From positions 1 through 43,997 of the forward strand of contig VBHO01000182.1 in assembly GCA_005882045.1 (NCBI GenBank): DNA of 43,997 nucleotides, in the 5' to 3' direction. Below, piece after piece: positions 9,343-20,173 of the stretch. Every line of letters begins with the position of its first letter. The stretch's first letter is position 1. Below the pieces are notes generated by a model. It worked only from the letters and a program-made list of their open reading frames with translations. It made no database searches and was not told where the DNA came from. This stretch comes from Chloroflexota bacterium (lineage in GTDB: Bacteria; Chloroflexota; Dormibacteria; CF-121). Both the position numbers and the translations under genes were made by a program.

Positions 9343-10764
9343 GTGGCAGCCGTGAAGGTCGATACCGAGCGCAAGCCTGGTTCGCAGGTCGTCCTCTCGG
9401 TGGAGGTCGACGCCGACCAGGTTTCGCGTTCGATTGACCAGGCGTACAGCCGGCTGGCGCCGCGCGTGCGTATTGCCGGCTTCCGACCAGGCAAGGCGCC
9501 GCGACCGATGGTCGAACGCGAGATCGGCTGGTCGACCCTGCGCCAGGAAGCCCTTGACCTGATCCTTCCGACCGCGTACAACTCGGCGCTCGACGAAGCT
9601 GGGCTGGACCCGATCGATGTGCCCCGCGTCGAGGTGCAGCAGTTCGACCGCGGCCAACCGATGAAGTTCACGGCCACAGTGTCGATCAAGCCAGAAATCA
9701 CGCTGAAGGATTACAACGACATTCGCGTTCCGCGGCCGCAGACCGAGATTGGCGATCACGATGTGGACGAAGCCATCGAGCGGCTGCGCAACCGTTACGC
9801 CGAATTGCATGCGGTCGAGCGGCCGGTGCAGGCCGGTGATTTTCTGACGGTCGACACCCACATCGTCAAATCGGGCGCGGTCCTGATCGGCGAAAGTCAG
9901 ACGGACGCCCAGCTCGAGGTCGACAAGGAACGACTGATTCCCGGCCTGAGTGAGGGTCTCATCGGTCAGGTGCAGGGCGAGACCCGCGATATCCGCCTGA
10001 CGCTTCCCGCGGACTACCCAAAGAAGGATCTCGCCGGATCTGACGTCGTTTTTCGCATCACCGTGAAGTCGATCAAGGAACGCCGACTGCCGCCAGCCGA
10101 TGAGCTCCCGCAACTGATGACGCCGAGCGAGGCCGCGCCGGGCACGCCCGCACGGCAAACCCTCGAGGAGCTTCGGCACGACATCCGCGAAGAACTGCAG
10201 GATGCCGCCAGCCGGGGCGACGAGCAGCGGTTCGAGAACGATGTCCTCAAGGCCCTCGAAGAGCGGATGGAAGTCGAGGTTCCCGAGGCGCTGATCGAGC
10301 GCGAAGTCAACCGGCGCGTGCGCGAGCTGGAGGGCCGGCTCGAGGAGCAAGGCCTCAAGATGGACCGCTATCTGCAGTACACCAACACCTCGCTCGACGT
10401 CCTCCAAGCGGAGCAGCGTCCCCAGGCGGTGCAGAAGGTCCGGCTCGAGCTCGCGCTCGAAACCGTGGCCGAGCGCGAGGGCCTGACGGTTTCCGACGCG
10501 GAGGTGGAAGAGGCGGTGACCAACGCGCTGGCTGAGGAGGATCACGCCGGGCACCGACACGGTGATCTCCGTACCGCCGACCCGGTGCGGGCCTACTTTC
10601 GGCACCAGCTTTTGATGCGAAAGACCATTGACTTTTTAAGTGCGGTAGCGTCGCCAGAATCTTCGGATACAATGGAGCCGCCTCCAGCCGCGAAGGAGCT
10701 CGAAGGCGCGGGGAAGTCGGCGTCGCGCGGGGAGCAAAAGCCCAAAGGGAAGAAGCAACGCTGA
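9343..10764 (+). CDS. tig: Trigger factor
   Basis: N-terminal 'FRPGKAPRPMVEREIG', FKBP-like central domain, position directly upstream of clpP-clpX. Confidence 0.92.
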   Translation: MAAVKVDTERKPGSQVVLSVEVDADQVSRSIDQAYSRLAPRVRIAGFRPGKAPRPMVEREIGWSTLRQEALDLILPTAYNSALDEAGLDPIDVPRVEVQQFDRGQPMKFTATVSIKPEITLKDYNDIRVPRPQTEIGDHDVDEAIERLRNRYAELHAVERPVQAGDFLTVDTHIVKSGAVLIGESQTDAQLEVDKERLIPGLSEGLIGQVQGETRDIRLTLPADYPKKDLAGSDVVFRITVKSIKERRLPPADELPQLMTPSEAAPGTPARQTLEELRHDIREELQDAASRGDEQRFENDVLKALEERMEVEVPEALIEREVNRRVRELEGRLEEQGLKMDRYLQYTNTSLDVLQAEQRPQAVQKVRLELALETVAEREGLTVSDAEVEEAVTNALAEEDHAGHRHGDLRTADPVRAYFRHQLLMRKTIDFLSAVASPESSDTMEPPPAAKELEGAGKSASRGEQKPKGKKQR

Positions 10765-10846
10765 TCGAACTGCGTATTCAAAAGTGAGTATGCAGGCGAC
10801 TGGATTGTAAGAGTTGGACCCTATAATGGCGACAGGAGAGCCTCGC

Positions 10847-11577
10847 ATGAATTTCGAACGGCTCAGCCGGCGTCCCGAAGCCCTGATTCCCATGGTCATC
10901 GAGACCACCAACCGCGGGGAGCGAGCCTTCGACATCTACTCTCGGCTGCTCAAGGACCGCATCATCTTCATCGGCACGCCGATCGACGACCAGGTGGCCA
11001 ACGTCGTCATGGCGCAGCTGCTGTTCCTCGCCTCAGAGGACCCCGACAAGGACATCAACATTTACATCAACAGCCCCGGCGGCGTCGTCACCGCGGGCCT
11101 GGCGATTTACGACACCATGCGCTATGTCAGCCCGCGCGTCTCGACCGTCTGCATGGGGCTGGCCGCCAGCATGGCCACCGTCCTGCTCGCGGGCGGGACC
11201 AAGGGCATGCGCTTCGCGCTGCCCAACACCCGCATCCTCATCCATCAGCCGTCGGGCGGCTTCCAGGGCCAGGCGAGCGACATCCAGATCCACGCGCAGG
11301 AGATCCTGCGCATCCGCAAAACGCTCAATGACATCCTGTCGTCGCACACCGGCCAGCCGATCGAGAAGATCGAGCGCGACACGGAGCGCGACTTCTTCAT
11401 GAGCGCCGACGAAGCCAAGACCTACGGCATCATCGACGACATCATCGTGAGCACCGCGCGCGACGTCGACGGCGCCGTGGCCAAGGACGGCCGCCTCGAG
11501 CTGAGCACCGCCGGCAGCAGCCGGCCGGAGCCGCGTCTCCAGCCCGAACCCGAACGAGAAGGACCCAAGACATCCCG

Positions 11578-11581
<4 letters not shown>
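10847..11581 (+). CDS. clpP: ATP-dependent Clp protease proteolytic subunit
   Basis: '[25 protein letters not shown]', '[37 protein letters not shown]'. Start at ATG 10847 with AGGAG; in-frame alternatives at 10826 and 10814. Confidence 0.95.
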
Positions 11582-12849
<1,268 letters not shown>

Positions 12850-12859
12850 GGACCAGCGT

Positions 12860-15295
12860 TTGTCCGAGGTGACCGGCGGGCCGGCCACCCTCCAACTGCC
12901 CCTCCTTCCCCTTAAGAACGTCGTCCTCTTCCCCCACATGATCGTGCCTCTCTACGTGGGGCGGGAGCGCTCGATCGACGCGCTCGAGGATGCGATGACC
13001 CGCGGCAAGCAGGTCTTTCTCTGCACCCAGCGGCGGGCCGACTGCGAGGACCCGAAGGAAGCCGACCTCTACCGGGTCGGGGTCCTGGGCGACGTCGTGC
13101 AAATGCTCAAGCTGCCCGACAGCACGATCAAAGTGCTGGTCGAGGGCTCATCGCGGGCCGTCATCGAACGCTTCATCCAGGTCGAGCCGCACCTGCGGGT
13201 CGAGGTGTCCCTGCTCGAGGAGGATGTCGAGGCGTCGCCGGAACTCGAGGCCCTGATGCGAGGCGTCGTCGATCTCTTCGATCGCTACGTCGAGCTCGAC
13301 AAGAAGGTTCCGCCGGAGGTCAACCTCACGGTCCGGGGCGTCGAGGATGCCGGCCGCCTGGCGGACATCGTCGCCTCCAACCTGGGCATCGCGGTGACCG
13401 ATAAGCAGGACGTACTGGAGACCTTCCAGATGCAGGCCAGGCTGGAGAAGCTCTCCAGCGTGCTGCAGCGCGAGATCGAAATCCTGGACATGGACCGGAC
13501 CATCCGCCAGCGCGTGCGGCAGCAGATCGACCGGCGGCAGAAAGAGTTCTACCTCAAGGAGCAGATGCGCGTCATCCAGGAAGAGCTGGGTGGGGAAGAG
13601 ACGCACCTCAGCGAGCTCGACGAGCTGCGCGAGAAGCTACGGGCCCTCGACCTCGCGGAGGCGGTCGAGGAACGCCTGCTGAAAGATGTCGAGCGGCTCG
13701 AGCGCATGCCACCCGGTTCGCCCGAGATCTCCGTGCTGCACAACTACCTCGACCTGGTCGTCTCCCTGCCGTGGCAGGAGTCGAGTGACGACATCACCGA
13801 CCTGCGCGCCGCCGAGAAGGTTCTCGACGAGGATCATCACGGCCTGCGAAAGATCAAGGAACGCATCCTCGAGTTCCTGGCGGTGCGGCAACTGACGAAG
13901 TCGCCCAAGGGGCCGATCCTATGCTTCATCGGGCCGCCGGGCGTGGGCAAGACCAGCCTCGGCCGCTCGATCGCGCGGGCGCTTAACCGCAAGTTCGTGC
14001 GCGTCTCGCTGGGCGGCGTGGGTGACGAGGCCGAGATCCGCGGTCACCGCCGAACCTATGTGGGCTCGATGCCGGGACGGATCATCAAGGGACTGCGCGA
14101 GGCGGGTACCCGTAACCCGGTGTTCTTGCTCGACGAGATCGACAAGATGTCATCGGATTTCCGTGGCGACCCGGCCTCGGCGATGCTCGAGGTCCTCGAC
14201 CCGGAACAGAACAAGCACTTTTCCGATCACTTCCTGGAGATTCCTTTCGATCTTTCGGAGGTCCTGTTCATTACCACCGCCAACGTCTTCTACTCGATTC
14301 CGCGCCCGCTCCTGGATCGCATGGAGGTGATCAACCTGCCCGGCTACACCGCCGAGGAAAAGATGGTGATCGCCCGCGAGTTCCTGGTGCCCAAGCAACT
14401 GCAGGACCATGGCCTGACCAGCCAGCACATCGAGATCACCAAGCCCGCGCTGGCCACGATCATTAGCCGCTATACGAGCGAGGCCGGTGTTCGCAACCTG
14501 GAACGATCAATTGCCAGTGTCTGCCGCAAGGTCGCCCGCGACGTCGTCAAAGGCAAGACGCGGAAGATGACGGTTCCGCCCAACCGGCTGGACGATCTCC
14601 TGGGTCCGCCGCGCTACAAACCCGACGAAGGCCACAAGGAGCCGTTGATCGGGGTGGCCAACGGGCTCGCCTGGACCGAGGTCGGCGGGGTGCTGCTCAC
14701 CATCGAGGTGATCACCATGCCCGGGAAGGGCAACCTGAACCTGACCGGGCAGATGGGTGACGTGATGCAGGAATCGGCTCGCGCCGCACTGTCCTATGCG
14801 CGATCGAATGCCGAGGCGCTGGGCATTCCGGTCGATTTCCGCGACAAGCTCGACCTGCATATCCACATCCCGAAGGGCGCCATCCCCAAAGACGGGCCCT
14901 CGGCCGGGATCTCGATGGCGCTCGCCATCATATCGGCGCTGGCCCAGCGGCCGATCCGCTCCGACGTTGCGCTGACAGGCGAGATCACCCTGCGCGGGCG
15001 CATCCTACCGATCGGTGGGCTCAAGGAGAAAGTTCTCGCCGCTCACCGGATCGGCATCCACACCATCCTCCTACCGGAGGACAACCAGCCCGACGTCGCC
15101 GATATCCCCGCCGACATTCGCAAACGGCTGACCTTCAAATTCGTCAAGACCATGGACGAGGTGATCGCGCTGGCGCTGCTACCGCGATCCGACGCCATCC
15201 TGTTGCCCGCGATCGCCGAGCCGGCCGCGGTCGACGAAGTGGCGGCGGCCAATGCCGAGGATCCTATGCAGCCGTCGAGCCAGCCCTCGCTCTAA
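12860..15295 (+). CDS. lon: ATP-dependent protease Lon
   Basis: LAN domain, Walker A '[18 protein letters not shown]', catalytic '[15 protein letters not shown]' and downstream Lys motif '[10 protein letters not shown]'; TTG start. Confidence 0.97.
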   Translation: MSEVTGGPATLQLPLLPLKNVVLFPHMIVPLYVGRERSIDALEDAMTRGKQVFLCTQRRADCEDPKEADLYRVGVLGDVVQMLKLPDSTIKVLVEGSSRAVIERFIQVEPHLRVEVSLLEEDVEASPELEALMRGVVDLFDRYVELDKKVPPEVNLTVRGVEDAGRLADIVASNLGIAVTDKQDVLETFQMQARLEKLSSVLQREIEILDMDRTIRQRVRQQIDRRQKEFYLKEQMRVIQEELGGEETHLSELDELREKLRALDLAEAVEERLLKDVERLERMPPGSPEISVLHNYLDLVVSLPWQESSDDITDLRAAEKVLDEDHHGLRKIKERILEFLAVRQLTKSPKGPILCFIGPPGVGKTSLGRSIARALNRKFVRVSLGGVGDEAEIRGHRRTYVGSMPGRIIKGLREAGTRNPVFLLDEIDKMSSDFRGDPASAMLEVLDPEQNKHFSDHFLEIPFDLSEVLFITTANVFYSIPRPLLDRMEVINLPGYTAEEKMVIAREFLVPKQLQDHGLTSQHIEITKPALATIISRYTSEAGVRNLERSIASVCRKVARDVVKGKTRKMTVPPNRLDDLLGPPRYKPDEGHKEPLIGVANGLAWTEVGGVLLTIEVITMPGKGNLNLTGQMGDVMQESARAALSYARSNAEALGIPVDFRDKLDLHIHIPKGAIPKDGPSAGISMALAIISALAQRPIRSDVALTGEITLRGRILPIGGLKEKVLAAHRIGIHTILLPEDNQPDVADIPADIRKRLTFKFVKTMDEVIALALLPRSDAILLPAIAEPAAVDEVAAANAEDPMQPSSQPSL

Positions 15296-15302
15296 CTAAA
15301 GC

Positions 15303-15427
15303 GCACACTTGCGGCTCGAGCGGCTCGCGGCGCACTCGGACGTAAGACGAGTGTCCTCGTTTGCTCGCACGAGCCGCCTCAGCCGCGTGTGCTAATACGC
15401 GCGAAAGCGCGGCGGCCTGAAGGCCGC
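15303..15427. other. Structured intergenic element between lon and valS: nested long hairpin plus two compact hairpins (possible ncRNA, leader or terminator complex)
   Basis: Nested arms: 15303-15316/15381-15392 (gcacacttgcggct / agccgcgtgtgc), 15320-15327/15370-15377 (gcggctcg/cgagccgc), 15333-15338/15348-15353 (cactcg/cgagtg). Then cgcgc-GAAA-gcgcg (15398-15411) and gcggcc-TGAA-ggccgc (15412-15427). Confidence 0.6.
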
Positions 15428-15443
15428 TAAGCCCGTAAACTAG

Positions 15444-18056
15444 GTGGCCACGATGGAGACGCGTTATGACCCCAAGATCGTCGAGCAGCGCTGGTATGAC
15501 ACCTGGGACGAGCGCGGCTACTTCAAGCCACGCGAGAGCCTGACCGGCAAAACCTTCACGATCTCGATGCCGCCGCCGAACATCACCGGCGAGCTGCACA
15601 TGGGGCACGCCATGTACACGCTGCAGGACGTCTTGATCCGCTGGCATCGCATGCTCGGCGATGCGGCGCTCTGGGTGCCGGGGACCGATCATGCCGCGAT
15701 CGCCACCCAGAACGTGCTGGAGAAACAGCTCGCCAAGAAGGGCACGTCGAAAGAGCAGATCGGGCGCGCCGCATGGGACAAGCTCGTCCAGGAGTGGTAC
15801 GACACCACCGGCCACACCATCCTGCAGCAGATGCGGCGACTCGGCTTCTCGGCGGACTGGACGCGCATCCACTTCACCATGGATCCAACCTACGTCGAGG
15901 CGATCCGCTACGTTTTCGTGCGGCTCTGGAAAGAGGGGCTCATCTATCGCGGGCCGCGGATCGTCAACTGGTGTCCACATGACCAGAGCGCGATCTCGGA
16001 CCTCGAGGTCGAGTACGAAGAGACGGACGGTCACCTCTATTACCTCGACTACCCGGTCGACGGCGGCGGAGTGATCTCGGTCGCGACGGCGCGCCCGGAG
16101 ACGATGGTGGGGGACACGGCGGTCGCCGTCCATCCCGATGACTGGCGCTACAAGGACATGATCGGGAAGTCGGTGACGCTGCCGATCGTGCACCGACGCG
16201 TGCCGATCGTCGCCGACGAAGCGGTGGACCAGGAGTTCGGCACCGGCGCCGTCAAGGTGACGCCCGGGCACGACGTCACCGATTACGAGATCGGCGAGCG
16301 CCATCACCTCGAGGTCCGCACCATCCTGCACCTCGACGGTCGGATGAATATCCCGGAGGTCCCCGAGCTGGATGGCTTGCCGGTGCCCAAGGCGCGCGAA
16401 CGCATCGTGGAAATGCTGCGGGCGGAAGGCGCGCTGCAGAAAATCGAGCCCTACCGCCACTCCGTCGGTCACTGCGACCGGTGTGGTGCCGTCATCGAGC
16501 CGCTCGTCTCCGCCCAATGGTGGGTCAAGATGAAACCACTGGCAGGGGCGGCGATCGCCGTGGCGGAGACCGGTGACCTCCGCTTCCATCCCGAGCGTTG
16601 GCGCGAGCAGTACCTGCGCTGGATGCACAACATCCGCGACTGGAACATCTCACGCCAGCTCTGGTTGGGCCATCGCATCCCGGTCTGGACCTGCGCCAAC
16701 GGTCACGCCATCGCCTATCTGAAGGACCCGAAGGAATGCGAGCAGTGCGGCGACCGGCATCTCACCCAGGACCCCGACGTGCTCGACACCTGGTTCTCGT
16801 CATCGCTGTGGCCGTTCGTCACCCTGGGTTGGCCCGATGACACCGAGGACCTGCGCCGCTTCTATCCCACCCAGGTGCTGGATTCGGGTCGGGACATCCT
16901 CTATCTCTGGATCGCCCGGATGGTGTTCATGAGCCTGCATTTCCTGAACGTGGTGCCGTTCTCGGACGTGCTGATTCACACCAACGTGCTGGCCTCGGAT
17001 GGCCGGCGCATGAGCAAGTCGCTCGGGACGGGGGTCGATCCGCTCGATCTCATCGACCGGTACGGCGCCGACGCCACCCGCGCCTGGGCTGCCTATTTCG
17101 GAACCAGCGGGCAGGACCTCCGTTTTTCAAAAGAGAAGATCAAGGCCTACCAGCTGTTCGCCAACAAGCTGTGGAATGCCACGCGCCTGCTGGTCGCGAA
17201 GCTCCCCGAGGATGCGGCGCCCTTGCCGATCGACGAGGCGGAACTCGAGCCGGCCGACACCTGGATCCTGGGGCGATTGAGTGCGGTGACGCGGCTGGTC
17301 ACGTCGTCCTTCGAGCGCCTCGAGTTTGGTCCGGCCATCGACGGCCTCTACGACTTTGCCTGGAAAGAGGTGGCCGACGACTACCTCGAACTGATCAAGC
17401 CACGGCTACAGGCCGGCGATACGTCCACCGCAACCGCGCTGTCGGTCGCGATCCACGTGCTGGAGACGATCCTCCGTCTGCTGCATCCGATCATGCCGTT
17501 CGTTACCGAGGAGCTGTGGCAGCGGCTGCCACATGAAGGCGAGACCATCATGTATGCGCCCTGGCCGCTGGCCGACGAGACGATCGAAGACCCCAAGCTG
17601 ATGGACGAGATGGCCCACCTGCTGGAGGTGGTGCGGGCGGTACGCAACCTCCGCCACACCGCCGATCCGCGCGTCCGCCGCCAGCCGGCCGAGATCAGCT
17701 CGCCCCGACCGTTGCTGACCGAGCCGATCGGCCGGCGTTACCTGGCTACCCTGGCCCAGCTCGAGCTCAATGGCAAGCTCGTCGAGGGTACACCCCAGGC
17801 GGTGGTCGTGGTCGGCCCGACCACGGTGCGCCTGGGCCTGCCGGCAGACGGCGGCTCGGAGGCCCAGCGACTCCGTGGCGAACTGCTGAAGAAGCAGAAC
17901 GAGATCGTGTTCCTCGAGGGCAAGTTGAATAACCCGGACTTCACCGGCAAGGCGCCACACACGGTGGTGGAGCGGGAGCGGGCCCGCCTGCTGCAGGCCC
18001 AGCAGGCGGCGGAACGGCTACGGGGCCTTTTGGGCGAAACGCCCGAATTAGGGTAA
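15444..18056 (+). CDS. valS: Valyl-tRNA synthetase
   Basis: HIGH-like 'PPPNITGELHMGHAM', KMSKS 'GRRMSKSLGTGVDPLDLI', C-terminal coiled coil. Confidence 0.97.
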   Translation: MATMETRYDPKIVEQRWYDTWDERGYFKPRESLTGKTFTISMPPPNITGELHMGHAMYTLQDVLIRWHRMLGDAALWVPGTDHAAIATQNVLEKQLAKKGTSKEQIGRAAWDKLVQEWYDTTGHTILQQMRRLGFSADWTRIHFTMDPTYVEAIRYVFVRLWKEGLIYRGPRIVNWCPHDQSAISDLEVEYEETDGHLYYLDYPVDGGGVISVATARPETMVGDTAVAVHPDDWRYKDMIGKSVTLPIVHRRVPIVADEAVDQEFGTGAVKVTPGHDVTDYEIGERHHLEVRTILHLDGRMNIPEVPELDGLPVPKARERIVEMLRAEGALQKIEPYRHSVGHCDRCGAVIEPLVSAQWWVKMKPLAGAAIAVAETGDLRFHPERWREQYLRWMHNIRDWNISRQLWLGHRIPVWTCANGHAIAYLKDPKECEQCGDRHLTQDPDVLDTWFSSSLWPFVTLGWPDDTEDLRRFYPTQVLDSGRDILYLWIARMVFMSLHFLNVVPFSDVLIHTNVLASDGRRMSKSLGTGVDPLDLIDRYGADATRAWAAYFGTSGQDLRFSKEKIKAYQLFANKLWNATRLLVAKLPEDAAPLPIDEAELEPADTWILGRLSAVTRLVTSSFERLEFGPAIDGLYDFAWKEVADDYLELIKPRLQAGDTSTATALSVAIHVLETILRLLHPIMPFVTEELWQRLPHEGETIMYAPWPLADETIEDPKLMDEMAHLLEVVRAVRNLRHTADPRVRRQPAEISSPRPLLTEPIGRRYLATLAQLELNGKLVEGTPQAVVVVGPTTVRLGLPADGGSEAQRLRGELLKKQNEIVFLEGKLNNPDFTGKAPHTVVERERARLLQAQQAAERLRGLLGETPELG

Positions 18057-18095
18057 GGTAGCGGAGTCAAATTCCGTGACTGCTGAGGAGGCGCA

Positions 18096-18566
18096 TTGCC
18101 CAACCTATCGTCGTTAAAACCGCTGCTGTTCATCGTGATCTTCTACCTGCTGGTCTTCTGGCTCAGCCTTTCTTACTGGGCGTTCCGGGATGCCCGGGAG
18201 CGCTCGAACAGCGTGGTCTTTCACGTCTTCGCCACCGGCCTGTCGCTCGTGCTGCCCATCTTCGGGCTGTTCATCTACATGATCATCCGGCCGCCGCTGA
18301 CGATGGCGGAACGCCGGGCGCTCGAGCTGGAGACGCAAGCGCTCTCGGAGCCGGGCGGTCCCGCGCGCGAGCTGCGCCCCTGCCCCAGCTGTGGCGAGCC
18401 GATCGATTCGCAGTACGTGCTGTGCCCGCACTGCAAGACGCAGTTCAGTAAACTCTGCCCGCGGTGCAACAAGCAGCTCAAACTCGGATGGAGCGTGTGC
18501 CCCTATTGCGCCGAAGAGGTCCCGCTCCAGGGATCGGTCTCAGCAACGCCGCGCATCGCGCGATAG
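18096..18566 (+). CDS. Membrane-anchored double zinc-ribbon protein
   Basis: Two N-terminal TM segments; four CxxC pairs 'CPSCGEPIDSQYVLCPHCKTQFSKLCPRCNKQLKLGWSVCPYC'; TTG start with SD gaggagg. Confidence 0.75.
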   Translation: MPNLSSLKPLLFIVIFYLLVFWLSLSYWAFRDARERSNSVVFHVFATGLSLVLPIFGLFIYMIIRPPLTMAERRALELETQALSEPGGPARELRPCPSCGEPIDSQYVLCPHCKTQFSKLCPRCNKQLKLGWSVCPYCAEEVPLQGSVSATPRIAR

Positions 18567-18610
18567 CGTCGCTCGTCGTGCGGGCCCGCTGACCTGCTAA
18601 CACAGTAGAC

Positions 18611-20173
18611 ATGCCGTTAGCACTGCAGGCGCTGCTCCCGTTCAGCGCGCTGCTGGGCGCCGCCGCGATCGTGCGACGGCGACCTCGCCGCCGGGGCAAC
18701 GGTTGGATTGCGGCCGGCGCCACCGGGCTCGCCGCGGTCATCGCCCTGGTGGAGCTGCTTCGCCTTTCTCCCGGCGAGCACGTCGACGTTCCCTACCTGA
18801 CCACCTTTCCTTACGCCGATCTCGCGATCCGCCTCGATGGGCTCTCGCTCGCCTTCGCCACGATCACACTGATCACGTCGGCCCTGCTGATGCTCGCGAG
18901 GCAGCGGGTGCGCGGCGACCGCCGGGACCCGTGGGCCGCCTGGTTGCTCACGAGCGCGGCAACCTGCGCCGTGATCTTCGCCGACGACCTCCTTCTGGTC
19001 TACATCGCGCTCCAGCTCCTGACGCTGGCATGGAGCGGCGCGCTCGATGAAGCGTCGCCGCGCCGGCGAGGCCTTCGCCTGGTAGTCCAGGTCGCCGACA
19101 TCGGCCTGCTGCTGGCGGCGGCGAGCGCGATCCAATCGGTGGGAACGAGCGCCTTCTCCGGCGTGCCCTCCGACACCTTCGGGCTGGCGCCGTTTGTGCT
19201 CGTCCTGCTGCCGGTCATGGTCCGGATCGGCGCGCTCACCCACATTTGGGGAGGGCCGAAGGCGGCGGTGTCGTTCGAGCCCGCAATCGCGTGGATTGCC
19301 CCCGCCGGATACCTCCTGCTGCGCTTACTGGCGCTGATGGGCGGGCGACTCCCGGACCGGCCGACCGCGGTTTCGCTGTTCGCCGTGGGCGTGCTCGGCG
19401 CGCTGGTCTTCGTGGGTATGGCGCTCTTCGAGCAGGCCGGACCGCGGGTCGCGGGACTGCTGCTGGCGGCGCAGGCCAGCCTCGCGATCGCGCTCTCGAC
19501 CGGGGACCAACCGTTATTGACGGTAGCCAGCACCTGGTTCTGGCTCCTGCTGGTCCCGCTCGCCGGCCTGGCCGGCATTCACCGCCGCGATGGATCGCCG
19601 CCTGAAGCCCTCACCCTTTTGGGGCTCGCGATGGTTCCCGGGAGCGTCGCCTTCGTGGGACTGTGGCTCGCCGGTTTGGCGCTGAACGCTCGCGGACTGC
19701 TGCTCGCGATGATTCCGGTCGGCCTGGTCGTGGTGCTGGCGGTGATCGCGGCCCTCCGTCACGTGACCGTACGGCGACCCAGCCAGCTCGACGTCGCGAC
19801 CGCCTGGGCGGGGGTGCTCCTGCTGGTCGCCGCCTTTCCCATCATCGCGATCGGCACGCTGGTCGTGCCCGCCGCGGCGACCGTCCGCCTGGTTCCCCGG
19901 GGGATGATCTCGGTCAGCCTCTTCGGGCTCGCCACCGATTTTGGGGCGTGGCCCGCGCTCGCGGTGTCGGTGGTGGTCGGCATCATGGTCGGCCTCGCGG
20001 GCTGGCGCCTCCATGGGCGCCTCCCGTTGCGCGCGCGGGGCGCCGACGGGGGTCTGCGATTTCCATCACTGGTGCCGGTGCGGCCCGGGCGGCCCACATT
20101 GCCGGCCTGGAGTCAATTTGTGCTCTGGGGGGCGTTCGCCGCCGTCGTGGGCGCGGTCGCGGTTCGGCCATGA
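18611..20173 (+). CDS. Polytopic membrane protein, divergent NuoL/NuoM/Mrp antiporter-like subunit
   Basis: 'IRLDGLSLAFATITLITSALLMLARQ...WLLTSAATCAVIFADDLLLVYIALQLLTLAWSGAL' resembles proton-conducting antiporter-like subunits; ~14 hydrophobic segments. Confidence 0.55.
   Translation: MPLALQALLPFSALLGAAAIVRRRPRRRGNGWIAAGATGLAAVIALVELLRLSPGEHVDVPYLTTFPYADLAIRLDGLSLAFATITLITSALLMLARQRVRGDRRDPWAAWLLTSAATCAVIFADDLLLVYIALQLLTLAWSGALDEASPRRRGLRLVVQVADIGLLLAAASAIQSVGTSAFSGVPSDTFGLAPFVLVLLPVMVRIGALTHIWGGPKAAVSFEPAIAWIAPAGYLLLRLLALMGGRLPDRPTAVSLFAVGVLGALVFVGMALFEQAGPRVAGLLLAAQASLAIALSTGDQPLLTVASTWFWLLLVPLAGLAGIHRRDGSPPEALTLLGLAMVPGSVAFVGLWLAGLALNARGLLLAMIPVGLVVVLAVIAALRHVTVRRPSQLDVATAWAGVLLLVAAFPIIAIGTLVVPAAATVRLVPRGMISVSLFGLATDFGAWPALAVSVVVGIMVGLAGWRLHGRLPLRARGADGGLRFPSLVPVRPGRPTLPAWSQFVLWGAFAAVVGAVAVRP

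Noticed and set aside
9238-10605. 455-aa minus-strand ORF opposite tig
   Set aside because: Antisense shadow ORF of a high-GC gene; trigger factor on the plus strand has clear homology and the shadow has none.
15296-15443. T-box leader upstream of valS
   Set aside because: No T-box consensus (GGTGG...ACCGCG-type bulge) and no terminator/antiterminator pair could be recognised.
15264-16628. 454-aa minus-strand ORF opposite valS and the lon-valS gap
   Set aside because: His/Asp/Arg-rich composition typical of an antisense reading of a codon-biased gene; no recognisable domain.
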